Shown piece by piece: positions 8,109 through 19,195 of a stretch of 64,000 nt of DNA. The stretch comes from Chloroflexaceae bacterium (GTDB taxonomy: Bacteria > Chloroflexota > Chloroflexia > Chloroflexales > Chloroflexaceae), in NCBI GenBank assembly GCA_025057155.1, contig JANWYD010000003.1, positions 248,001 through 312,000 on the forward strand. Direction: 5' to 3'. Position 1 is the stretch's first letter. Each line of letters starts with the position of its first letter. Made by a program: the position numbers and the translations under genes. The notes below the pieces were generated by a model, which saw only the letters and a program-made list of their open reading frames with translations, did not search any database and was not told the DNA's origin.

Positions 8109-9665
8109 TCAACCTTTCTGAGACATGCTCTCGTGTGTCATTTGTTCGCGCAACATATGCTTCTGCACCTTGCCCATGGCATTGCGCGGCAGACTGGCGA
8201 CGACGCGGATCGTTCGCGGGCGCTTGTAGGCCGCCAGGCGTTCTCGGCAGAAGGCTTCCAGGTCCTCCGGGGCAGGCGGAGCCGCCGGGTCGCGCGGCAC
8301 GATCGCCGCCGCCACACGCTCGCCAAACTCCGCGTCGGGCAGGCCGAAGACGGCGCACTCGGCCACTGCGGGATGCGCCAGCAGCGCCTCCTCCACCTCC
8401 CGCGGGTAGATGTTGTAGCCTCCGCTGATGATCAACTCCTTCGCCCGCCCGGTGATGGTGTAGTAGCCGTCGGCGCTGCGCCAGCCCAGGTCGCCCGTGC
8501 TGAACCAGCCGTCGGGGTGGAAAACCTCGGCGGTGGCTTCCGGGTTGCGCCAGTAGCCAGCGCAGACGTGCGGACCGCGCACCTCAATCTCGCCGATCAC
8601 CCCGTCAGGCACAGGTTGCCGCGTCTGCACATCCACCACCCGGGCCTCCTGGCCGGGGAAGGGCAGCCCTACCGCCCCGGGGCGGCGCTCGCCGTCGTAG
8701 GGGTTGGTCATGTTCATCCCCGTTTCGGTCATGCCATAGCGTTCCAGGATGCGCTGACCAAACAGTTCCTCGAAGGCGGCGAAAGTCTGGGGGTCCAGCG
8801 GGGCCGAGCCTGAAACGAAGAGCCGCACGCACTTACCGGCCCGGCGTGCCAGCTCCGGGGCGGCCCGCGCCGCGGCGATCAGCCGGGTATACATCGTCGG
8901 CACGCCGAAGAACAGGGTGTGGGCGCCGCTGGCCAGCGCCGCTAACGCTGCTTCAGGCTCGAAGCGCGGCCAGAGGGTCAGGCTTGCGCCGGTGAGCAGG
9001 GTGCCGTGCACGCCTACCCCCAGCCCGTGAATATGAAACAGCGGCAGGGCGAGCAGCAGCCGATCATCTGCCGTCCAGCGCCAGGCGGCGGTGACGGCGG
9101 CGCTGTTAGCCGTCAGGCAGCCATGGGTGAGCATGGCGCCTTTAGCGCGCCCGGTAGTGCCAGAGGTGTAGGCCAGCACGGCCAGATCTTCCGGTGCGGG
9201 CAGTGGGGGAAGAGTGGCGTGGTGCGCTTCCTCCGGGGCCGGGCCAGCAGGCAGCAGCGCCCCCTCGGGGACCAGCAGCAGGGCCGGCGTGCTTGCCTCG
9301 CCGAGCACCTGGCGGAGCAGGGCGGCGCCATTCGCATCGGTGACCACGACCCGCGGCTCGCTGTCGCTCAGAATATGGCGCAGTTCCTGCTGCCGGTACT
9401 GGGTGTTGATCAGCACCGTTGCCCCGCCCTGCAACTGCGCGCCCAGATAGGCGCCGAGGAAGGCTGCGCCCCCCGGCAGGAACAGTCCCACCCGGTCGCC
9501 CCGTTGCAATCCCGGTGCGGCGTAGCGCGCCGCCCAGTCCTGGGCCAGACGCAGCAGCGCGCCATACGTCAGTACCTGATCGTCCCAACGCGCGCAGGCC
9601 CGCCCGGGGTCGGCGCGGGCGCGCTCCACGAAAGCGGCGAGGATCGAGGCTGGCGTGCGGTCCAT
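8109..9665 (-). CDS. AMP-forming acyl-CoA synthetase (fatty acid or malonyl type)
   Basis: ANL-superfamily ligase that activates a carboxylic acid to an acyl-AMP and then an acyl-CoA. The P-loop-like YTSGTTGRAKGAMLTHG lies near residue 165, YGMTETGM near 310, the hinge region GWFSTGDLGWR and GRAKELIISGGYNIYPREVE near 390-425, and the catalytic Lys in GKVQKHML near the C terminus. At 518 aa the length is normal. The ATG at 9665 is used because AAGGAG lies 7 nt upstream; an ATG at 9680 overlaps that site. The chain length of the substrate is not evident; malonyl-CoA synthetase is one option. It stands alone, divergent from the nucleotidase gene. Confidence 0.9.
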   Translation of the reverse strand: MDRTPASILAAFVERARADPGRACARWDDQVLTYGALLRLAQDWAARYAAPGLQRGDRVGLFLPGGAAFLGAYLGAQLQGGATVLINTQYRQQELRHILSDSEPRVVVTDANGAALLRQVLGEASTPALLLVPEGALLPAGPAPEEAHHATLPPLPAPEDLAVLAYTSGTTGRAKGAMLTHGCLTANSAAVTAAWRWTADDRLLLALPLFHIHGLGVGVHGTLLTGASLTLWPRFEPEAALAALASGAHTLFFGVPTMYTRLIAAARAAPELARRAGKCVRLFVSGSAPLDPQTFAAFEELFGQRILERYGMTETGMNMTNPYDGERRPGAVGLPFPGQEARVVDVQTRQPVPDGVIGEIEVRGPHVCAGYWRNPEATAEVFHPDGWFSTGDLGWRSADGYYTITGRAKELIISGGYNIYPREVEEALLAHPAVAECAVFGLPDAEFGERVAAAIVPRDPAAPPAPEDLEAFCRERLAAYKRPRTIRVVASLPRNAMGKVQKHMLREQMTHESMSQKG

Positions 9666-9842
9666 TGGCGACTCCTTCATTGTTTGCCAATCCTGGCTTG
9701 ATAATCCCTTAACTTACTCTTGATGGTCAGACGGTACAATCCTCGCGCGGTTCTGCGAGCCTATCCAATTGAGTTCCAGAGGGGCGCAGCCCTGCCTGAT
9801 CCCGCCTTGAGTCAGGGTCGGGGAAGATCACGTTTCCCTGCT

Positions 9843-9859
9843 GCAACCCGGAGGGTTGC
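9843..9859. repeat. GCAACCC hairpin in 5' region
   Basis: GCAACCC, loop GGA, GGGTTGC, the same family as at 1690 and 35541. It lies in the 303-bp gap between the divergent ligase and nucleotidase genes, which otherwise shows no gene; the promoters of both should be here but none was clear enough to call. Confidence 0.5.
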
Positions 9860-9968
9860 GCTTCTGAAGGACATATCTGGCCGGGCTCTCAACGCATCTC
9901 GTGCGCGCGAGGGCAATCCCCGCGCCAGTCCTGCCTCGCGTGCGAAGCCATGCCTGCAAGGAGGAACG

Positions 9969-11981
9969 ATGACCACGTTGTCACGTCGGCGATTTCTCAA
10001 GGGTGCGATCGCCCTCGGGGCCGGAGCGGTGTTGTATCGCTACAGCGGTGGCTGGAAGATCATGCTGGCCGCTGGCCCCGAAGTGCGGCAACTGCGCCTG
10101 ATCCACACCAACGACCATCACTCGCGGATCGAGCCGGCCACCGGCATTACCATACGCGCCGGAAGCGCCAGCGGCGCCCGTAACCTCGGCGGCGTGTCGC
10201 GCCGGCGCACGATCTTCGACCAGATCCGCGCCGATACGAGCTGGACGTCAAATGCCACCTATCAGCAGGACAAGATCTTCGTTGACGCTGGAGATATCTT
10301 CCAGGGCACCCTGTATTTTAACGCCTGGCGCGGCGAGGCCGATCACTATTTCTACAACAACCTGGGCTACGACGCCGTTACCATTGGCAACCACGAGTTT
10401 GACCTGGGCGATCAGGCCCTGGCCGATTTCATCCGAGGAGTGGGCTATCCTAACTCGACGACCACCAGCTTCCCCATTGTCAGCGCGAACATCACCGCGA
10501 GCGGTTCCTCGCCCCTGGCGCCCCTCTTTGAGGGCGATCTCTGGAGCACCCCTGGCCGCTGGGCCCGCGCGGTCGTCCGCACCCTGCCCAGCGGCGAGCG
10601 CGTGGGGATCATCGGTCTGACCACCGCCGAGACGCCGAACATTGCCAGCCCCTCGCGCGACGTGGCCTTTGGCGCCGATTACGCCTCGATTATCCAGCCG
10701 CTGATCAACACCCTGCGCGGCGCGCCCAATAACTGTCGCACGGTGATCTGCCTGTCGCACATCGGCTACGAAGGCGACCGCGCCCTGGCCGCCGCTGTGC
10801 GCGGGCTGAACATCATCGTTGGCGGGCACTCGCATACGCCGCTGCTTCCTGAAGGAGCGAGCCTGATCCCTGGCGCCACGCCGGTGGCGGCCTATCCGCA
10901 GCTCGTGAGGGATCTCGATAACGAAAATGTAGTAATCGTGCAGGATTGGGAGTGGGGCAAGTGGATCGGCGACCTGATCATCGGCTTCGATGCCGATGGG
11001 CGGGTGAGCAGCGTTGGTTCGGCCAGCCGGGTCATTCCCGTCTGGGCCAACGACGTGCCCTCCAGCCGCTCGCCGCTGCCGGGCGAGCCGCCGACGGCCA
11101 TTGCTCCCTTCGCCGCCTTCGAGACCGCTATCACCAGCACCTTCAAGCCGCGCATTGACGCGCTCAACAACCAGATCTTCGGCGCCTCGCTGGTGGAACT
11201 GCCCAGCGCCGACGTGCGCGCCCGCGAGACCGCCCTGGGCAACCTGATTGCCGATGCCTTCCGCGAGCGCATCATCAGGGCCGGGGGCAACCCCGCGGGT
11301 GTGCCGATTGTGGCGATTATCAACGGCGGCGGTATCCGCACGAGCCTCCCGGCAGGCTCGCTCACTGTGGGGCGCCTGCGCGAGGTGATGCCCTTCGGCA
11401 ACACGCTGTGCTACGTAGACCTGACCGGCGCGCAGCTCAAGGCCGCCCTGGAGAACGGCTACTCGGCGCTGCGGCCCGGCGCGGCGCTGGGCGCCGATCG
11501 CAACCCTGTCGGCACGGGACGCTTCGCGCAGGTTTCGGGCCTCAGGGTGGTGGTGGATGTTTCCGGCGACGCGGCCCAGCCGCCGCAGCCCGCCACCTCG
11601 ACCCAGCCGGCCATCCCCGCCCGCCGAGGCACGCGCGTGCGCAGCGTGGAGGTGCAGGTGGGCGACCGCTTCGAGCCGCTCGATCCGGCACGGACCTACC
11701 GGGTGGTCACGAATAGCTTCATGTGGAATGGGGGAGACGGCTACAGCGTCTTCACCGCTGCTGGCGATCTGGCCGACCCCTCGGTGGGCGGCGGCAGGAA
11801 CCGCTTCAACACCTTCTTGATTGACGCCGACGTGGTGCAGGAGTACATCGAGGCTCAGCCGAACAAGACCGTCAACCCACGGGTGGATGGACGCCTCAGC
11901 GTGCGCTACACGGTCCGGCTGCCCGTCCTGACCAACGCCGCGGCGTTGCGGCGGACGGACTTCTCCGACGCAGCGGATTGA
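9969..11981 (+). CDS. Secreted 5'-nucleotidase / UshA-family metallophosphatase
   Basis: Extracytoplasmic nucleotidase that would release phosphate from nucleotides. The start at 9969 follows AAGGAGG and gives a Tat signal (SRRRFLKG then a hydrophobic run). The metallophosphatase domain shows HTNDHHSR (residues 44-51), DAGDIFQG, GNHEFDLG, LSHIGYEGDR and GGHSHTP, covering the two-metal ligands; the C-terminal substrate domain has NGGGIRTSLPAG, PFGNTL and WNGGDGYSVF. At 670 aa it is slightly longer than typical UshA because of a Pro/Gln-rich insert near residue 540. It is convergent with ppdK, with a strong hairpin between the two. Confidence 0.9.
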   Translation: MTTLSRRRFLKGAIALGAGAVLYRYSGGWKIMLAAGPEVRQLRLIHTNDHHSRIEPATGITIRAGSASGARNLGGVSRRRTIFDQIRADTSWTSNATYQQDKIFVDAGDIFQGTLYFNAWRGEADHYFYNNLGYDAVTIGNHEFDLGDQALADFIRGVGYPNSTTTSFPIVSANITASGSSPLAPLFEGDLWSTPGRWARAVVRTLPSGERVGIIGLTTAETPNIASPSRDVAFGADYASIIQPLINTLRGAPNNCRTVICLSHIGYEGDRALAAAVRGLNIIVGGHSHTPLLPEGASLIPGATPVAAYPQLVRDLDNENVVIVQDWEWGKWIGDLIIGFDADGRVSSVGSASRVIPVWANDVPSSRSPLPGEPPTAIAPFAAFETAITSTFKPRIDALNNQIFGASLVELPSADVRARETALGNLIADAFRERIIRAGGNPAGVPIVAIINGGGIRTSLPAGSLTVGRLREVMPFGNTLCYVDLTGAQLKAALENGYSALRPGAALGADRNPVGTGRFAQVSGLRVVVDVSGDAAQPPQPATSTQPAIPARRGTRVRSVEVQVGDRFEPLDPARTYRVVTNSFMWNGGDGYSVFTAAGDLADPSVGGGRNRFNTFLIDADVVQEYIEAQPNKTVNPRVDGRLSVRYTVRLPVLTNAAALRRTDFSDAAD

Positions 11982-11990
11982 GGTAGATAC

Positions 11991-12009
11991 GGGGAAACCT
12001 GGTTTCCCC
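11991..12009. repeat. GGGGAAACC palindrome
   Basis: GGGGAAACCTGGTTTCCCC, ten bases after the nucleotidase stop; a second short hairpin (TGAGAGGG / CCCTCTCA, 12031-12051) follows. Member of the nine-copy family. Confidence 0.75.
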
Positions 12010-12064
12010 ACCCCCTGTGAGGGTAGATAATGAGAGGGCCTGACCCTCTCACCGTCCTTAAAGG

Positions 12065-12099
12065 AGAGCCAGGGAGGGCCTGAGGCCCTCCCTGGCTCT
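12065..12099. terminator. Bidirectional terminator hairpin
   Basis: Perfect 16-bp stem AGAGCCAGGGAGGGCC / GGCCCTCCCTGGCTCT with a 3-nt loop, placed between the convergent nucleotidase and ppdK genes, 6 nt from the ppdK stop. A short TTT follows on the plus strand. Confidence 0.8.
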
Positions 12100-12105
12100 T
12101 TCCGG

Positions 12106-14736
<2,631 letters not shown>

Positions 14737-15035
14737 CGGGGATCCTCCTATTTGCTCGCGCCCATATCTGGCGCTTCAACTATACCGCCCCGATCCGCAA
14801 ATGTCAAAGGAGTCAGTGGCTGTGCAAAGCCTCGGCGCGGGCGATGCGCGAGGATGGGCGGAAGATCTTTTCAGGAATTATATGTGTGGTTTCTTTTGTG
14901 GAGAAGGATGGCTGCCAGCGCCGGCTGGAGAGGTTGGAGGTTTCCCCGTGCCACCGACCGAGGGGTGGTTCGGTAGGATGTCGCCCCTCGTAATCCGAAG
15001 CATAGGCGCACCGATGCCCACCGGGGAGTCATGCA

Positions 15036-15210
15036 TCTCAGGTGCAGGGTTTTTCGAGCGCGAAGGGGTTTTCGGCATTCCACTGCGCTTGCGATCCTCA
15101 CCCCCCTGCCTCCCTCTCCACCGTAGGTGGAGAGGGGGAGTTAGGCGTCCCAATGCCCCGGATGGCGAATGTGACCTGCGGATGTGCCGGAAAAACCCCT
15201 ACACCTGAGA
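15036..15210. mobile_element. MITE-like element, TCTCAGGTG family, copy 1
   Basis: Ends TCTCAGGTGCAGGG and CCCCTACACCTGAGA are inverted copies; the inside has a CCCTCTCCACC/GGTGGAGAGGG hairpin and no gene. Copies 2 and 3 are at 44642-44815 and 46904-47068. Flanking 12-mers GGGAGTCATGCA and AGGTGTCACGCC agree at 8 of 12 positions, which could be a decayed target duplication. The rest of the gap between ppdK and the regulator (14737-15429) is covered by this element, the hairpin below and presumed promoters. Confidence 0.7.
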
Positions 15211-15255
15211 AGGTGTCACGCCCGGTTGCCGGCACGCCCTTGGATTTCACCACGG

Positions 15256-15285
15256 TCTCGGAGGCATAGCCTCCGGGCCTTTTTT
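15256..15285 (+). terminator. Hairpin with T-run, possible terminator or attenuator
   Basis: CGGAGGC, loop ATA, GCCTCCG, followed by GGCC and TTTTTT. The shape is that of an intrinsic terminator on the plus strand. Since no plus-strand gene ends here, it may attenuate a transcript entering the regulator and cas operon, or insulate it from the MITE side. Confidence 0.5.
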
Positions 15286-15429
15286 GCGCCCTTGCCGTTA
15301 ATTCAGATAGAACCTTGCTGGTGCCGTGCCCGATACGACCGTTGCCTATGCTTTGACCTATGCGATCTCGGGAAAAAAACCGCACGATCTGCGGTCATCG
15401 CCTGCTATCCTCAGCCCAGGAGACCGATC

Positions 15430-16428
15430 ATGCCTACAACAGAAACCCGCTACGAACGGCTGGATGCCATCGAGCGGCGTCTGGCCCGTAATCCCAAGGG
15501 CCTGACCACCAGCGAATTGGCCCGCGAATTCGGGGTTGACCCCGACACGATCCGGCGCGATCTCAATCTGCTGGAGGCCCGCGGGACGGGGTTGGTCAAA
15601 CAGGGACGGCGCTATGTCATCGATCATCGGCGGGCATTGCATATGCTGAAGATTTCCAACAACGAAGCTCTGGCGCTCTACCTGGCCGCCCGTTTGCTGT
15701 CGCGGCACAGCGACGAGCATAACCCCCACGTTGTGAGCGCCCTCGACAAGCTGAGCGATGCGCTGCAAGCCAAGTCACCGCTGATCGCCGACCATATCGC
15801 GCGCGCCGCGGCGACCGTGCGTGAACGTCCAATCCGGCGCGCCTATGTCGAGGCGCTGGAGGCGCTCACCCAGGGGTGGGCGACCGGGCGCAAGGTGCGG
15901 TTGCGCTACCACTCCTATGGCAAAGATGAGACCACCGAGCGCCTGTTTGCCCCCTATTTCATTGAACCATCCGGGATCGGATATGCCTGTTATGCAATTG
16001 GCTTTGACGATCTGCGCGGCGAATTGCGAACGCTTAAAGTCGAGCGGATTCGCGAAGCGGCGCTGACCGATGAGGGGTTTACCATCCCCGCCGACTTCGA
16101 TCCTGATCGCTTGCTCAGGTCGGCCTGGGGCGTGATCTGGCGCGATGAGGGCAGCATCGAGGTGGTTCTGCGCTTCGCCCCGACGGTGGTTCGGCGTCTC
16201 AAAGAGAGTGTCTGGCACATTAGCCAGCGCCTTGAAGATTGCCCCGATGGTTCGTGCCTGTTTACTGTGCGTGTCGGAAGCACAGTGGAGATGAAGCCCT
16301 GGATCCGGCAATGGGGCGCGGACGTGGAAGTGCTCGCCCCTGCCGATCTGCGCGCGGAGCTAGCCGCGGAGGCGCGGGCATTAGCCGCGTTGTATGCCGT
16401 GTCAGCGGAGGAGGGTCACGATGGCTGA
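15430..16428 (+). CDS. HTH-WYL regulator of the CRISPR-Cas operon
   Basis: A 332-aa regulator with an N-terminal DeoR-like helix-turn-helix (residues 7-60: LTTSELAREFGVDPDTIRRDL) and a C-terminal WYL domain (RKVRLRYHSYGKDETTERLFAPYF and the TLKVERI strand). The ATG at 15430 follows AGGAGA; longer readings upstream run through the hairpin and MITE. Its stop overlaps the cas3 start by 8 nt, so it is translationally coupled to the cas operon and very probably controls it, as WYL proteins do at several CRISPR loci. Repressor or activator cannot be decided from sequence. Confidence 0.88.
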   Translation: MPTTETRYERLDAIERRLARNPKGLTTSELAREFGVDPDTIRRDLNLLEARGTGLVKQGRRYVIDHRRALHMLKISNNEALALYLAARLLSRHSDEHNPHVVSALDKLSDALQAKSPLIADHIARAAATVRERPIRRAYVEALEALTQGWATGRKVRLRYHSYGKDETTERLFAPYFIEPSGIGYACYAIGFDDLRGELRTLKVERIREAALTDEGFTIPADFDPDRLLRSAWGVIWRDEGSIEVVLRFAPTVVRRLKESVWHISQRLEDCPDGSCLFTVRVGSTVEMKPWIRQWGADVEVLAPADLRAELAAEARALAALYAVSAEEGHDG

Positions 16429-19195
16429 TCTGGACCTGCTGCAATTCTGGGGCAAGACTCCGCGCCCGGAATTGCCGGTCGAGCGCTTTCATCCGGCGAT
16501 CTTCCACATGCTCGACGTTGCCTGTGTCGCCGAGGCGCTCGCGCGCGACGGTCCGCCACGGGCGCGCGAGGCGCTCGCCCACGCCTGGCGCGGCGCGAAC
16601 ATTGAAGCTCTGCTCAAATGGCTGCCTTTTCTGGTCGCCATCCACGATCTGGGCAAGATCTCCGCCGTCTTCCAGGGGCAAGACGAAGCGCAACGCCATC
16701 GTCTGGAGCGGGCGGGGGTGCGTTTCGACAATCGGCAGGTTGAACTCTATCACGCCCAGGTCAGCGCCCTGTGGCTCCACGACCGCCTCACCGCCATAGA
16801 GCCGGGCATCGCCCATGAACTGCTCTGGATCATTCGTGATGCCATGGGCGGGCACCACGGGCGCTTCGCCGAAGCGGCCATGAGCGATATTCGCAAGCGC
16901 CTGCACCATGCGGAACGCGCCGAGCCGCGCTGGAAAGACTGGCGCAACGAGGCCTATCGCCTGCTGCGCAATCTGCTGGCGCCCAGGGATGTCCCCCTGG
17001 CGGCAATCGGCGCGCCTGCCGCCCTCCGTCCGGCGACGGTGGCGCTGACCGGCCTGATCGTCTGGTGCGACTGGATCGGCTCTAATGAACGCGACTTTCC
17101 GCTCACCCCCGCGATGCGTGTGGAGGATTATCTCAACCTGAGCCGCCAGCGCGCGCGGGACGCGCTCACGACCCATCATCTGACGCATCGGCGCGCCGCT
17201 CCGGGCTACGCCGGCTTCCAGAAACTCTTTCCCGCAACCGCGCCCCGCCCGTTGCAGGCGCTGATTGACATCCTCGCCGACGATGCCCTGGCCGAGCCGC
17301 TGCTGGCGGTAATTGAAGCCCCTACCGGCGAGGGCAAGACGGAGGCGGCGCTGGCCCTCGCGCGACGCATCGCCGCCAGACGTGGAATTGACGAGATCTT
17401 CTTCGCCTTGCCGACGATGGCCACCGGCAACCAGATGTTTTCCCGTCTGGAGACCTTCTACCGCAATCTCTACGGCGCGGATGGCGGCGTGCGTCTGATC
17501 CACGGTCAGGCCATCGTAGTCGAGGAGGATCTGCGCCGACAGGTAGCCCTCCACGCCGACGCGGATCGGTACGATGCCGGGGGACGGAGCGCCGACGCGC
17601 TCCTGGAGTGGTTCGTTGGCCCCAAACGAGCCATGCTGGCGCCGTTTGGCGTGGGTACGGTGGACCAGGTTGAACTGGCCGGTCTCAACGTTCGCCACTA
17701 TCCCCTCCGCCTGTTTGGTCTGGCCGGCAAGGTGGTGATCATTGACGAAGTGCATGCCTATGACGCCTACATGAGCGTCATCATCGAGCATACCCTGACC
17801 TGGCTCGCGACGCTGGGGTGTTCGGTCATTCTGCTGTCGGCCACCCTGCCCCGGGCGCGCCACCGGGCGCTGGCCCGGGCCTTTCTTAGCGGTCTGGGAG
17901 GCGGGCAGGCCACCGATCCCGCGCAAGATGCGCCGTATCCAGTGCTGGCGATCTATCGTCGTGCAGCCAGCGAGCAGCGTGAGTTCAACGTGTTTCGCCC
18001 CGAGCAACGCTTCACGCTGCGCGTGCGCCGCCTGGGGACGCCTGAGGAGGAAGCGCACCGTCTGGTTGAGTTGGTTCGCGGCGGCGGGGCCGTGGCCCGC
18101 ATCTGCAACCGGGTAGACGACGCGCAGGCCATCTACCGGGCCCTGGGCGCGCTCGACGCCGCCGGGGCGCGCGTGCTGCTCCATGCGCGCTTTCCGCTGC
18201 ACGAGCGGCAGGGCCGTGAACGGCGCATCGGCGATCTCCTGGGGAAAACCTCACAGCGCGCCCCTGATCAACCGATCATCGTGGTGGGCACGCAGGTACT
18301 GGAGCAGAGTCTCGACTACGACGTTGATGTGATGATCAGCGACTTCGCGCCGATTGACTTGCTCCTCCAGCGTGCCGGGCGGCTCCATCGCCATAGCCGT
18401 TCGCGCCCCGAGCGCCACCGCGAGCCGGCGCTGGAAGTGGCGCTCCCTCACGATGAGCAGGGCAACCCCGACTGGCGGCGCTGGCGGGCGATCTACGAGC
18501 CGTACATCCTCTGGCGCACGCTGGCGGCCCTCCGCGACGGCATGGCCGGTGACGAGCGTCTCGTAACCCTCCCCCGCGACTACCGGACCCTGATCGAGGC
18601 CGTCTACGGCGACGCGCCGCTCTCCGGGCCGTATGCTGGCGCGATCGCGGCCGCCGAACAGGCGTATCGCAAGACGATCAATCTGCAAACCGCCAGGGCG
18701 CGCAATCCGCTGGCGCCCGACGCGATGAGCCGCGCGCCGATCGTCGAGGACGGCGGTCGCGCGTTTATTGAAGACGAGACGGGTGAGGCGGCGAGCTGGC
18801 AACTGGCGAAGACGCGCCTGGGCGATCAAGTAACCCTTGTGCCGGTCTACGCGATTGATGGTGAGCTCTCGCTTGATGCTGGCGGCACCTTTCGCGTTCC
18901 CACCGACGCGCCGCCGACGCTTGAGCAGATGAAGGACCTGATCGCCTATGCCGTGCCGGTGAGTGACCGGGCCGTCATCGCCGCCTATCGCGATGAGCGC
19001 CGCGTCCGCGCCTTGCGCTGGCCCTGGAGCGCCATCCCGGCGCCGCTGCGCGGGCTGCACCCCCTCCCGCTGGATCCCCGGACCCACAGCGCCACGCTCA
19101 ACGGACGGCGCCTGCGGCTCGACAACGAGTTGGGACTGGTGATTGAACAGGCTGATGCTGCTACCGAAGATGGCTGGTTCGAGGAGGACGTATGA
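16421..19195 (+). CDS. cas3: Cas3 helicase-nuclease, type I-E
   Basis: Recruited by the Cascade complex to nick and unwind invading DNA. The N-terminal HD nuclease shows His29, an HDLGK motif near residue 75 and GGHHGRF near 143. The SF2 helicase has Walker A EAPTGEGKTEAAL near 300, the DEVHAYD box near 441, SATLP near 472 and the QRAGRLHRH motif VI near 650. All catalytic motifs are intact and the length of 924 aa is normal. GGAGGAGGG precedes the ATG at 16421, inside the end of the WYL gene. The last four bases overlap cse1. Confidence 0.95.
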   Translation: MADLDLLQFWGKTPRPELPVERFHPAIFHMLDVACVAEALARDGPPRAREALAHAWRGANIEALLKWLPFLVAIHDLGKISAVFQGQDEAQRHRLERAGVRFDNRQVELYHAQVSALWLHDRLTAIEPGIAHELLWIIRDAMGGHHGRFAEAAMSDIRKRLHHAERAEPRWKDWRNEAYRLLRNLLAPRDVPLAAIGAPAALRPATVALTGLIVWCDWIGSNERDFPLTPAMRVEDYLNLSRQRARDALTTHHLTHRRAAPGYAGFQKLFPATAPRPLQALIDILADDALAEPLLAVIEAPTGEGKTEAALALARRIAARRGIDEIFFALPTMATGNQMFSRLETFYRNLYGADGGVRLIHGQAIVVEEDLRRQVALHADADRYDAGGRSADALLEWFVGPKRAMLAPFGVGTVDQVELAGLNVRHYPLRLFGLAGKVVIIDEVHAYDAYMSVIIEHTLTWLATLGCSVILLSATLPRARHRALARAFLSGLGGGQATDPAQDAPYPVLAIYRRAASEQREFNVFRPEQRFTLRVRRLGTPEEEAHRLVELVRGGGAVARICNRVDDAQAIYRALGALDAAGARVLLHARFPLHERQGRERRIGDLLGKTSQRAPDQPIIVVGTQVLEQSLDYDVDVMISDFAPIDLLLQRAGRLHRHSRSRPERHREPALEVALPHDEQGNPDWRRWRAIYEPYILWRTLAALRDGMAGDERLVTLPRDYRTLIEAVYGDAPLSGPYAGAIAAAEQAYRKTINLQTARARNPLAPDAMSRAPIVEDGGRAFIEDETGEAASWQLAKTRLGDQVTLVPVYAIDGELSLDAGGTFRVPTDAPPTLEQMKDLIAYAVPVSDRAVIAAYRDERRVRALRWPWSAIPAPLRGLHPLPLDPRTHSATLNGRRLRLDNELGLVIEQADAATEDGWFEEDV

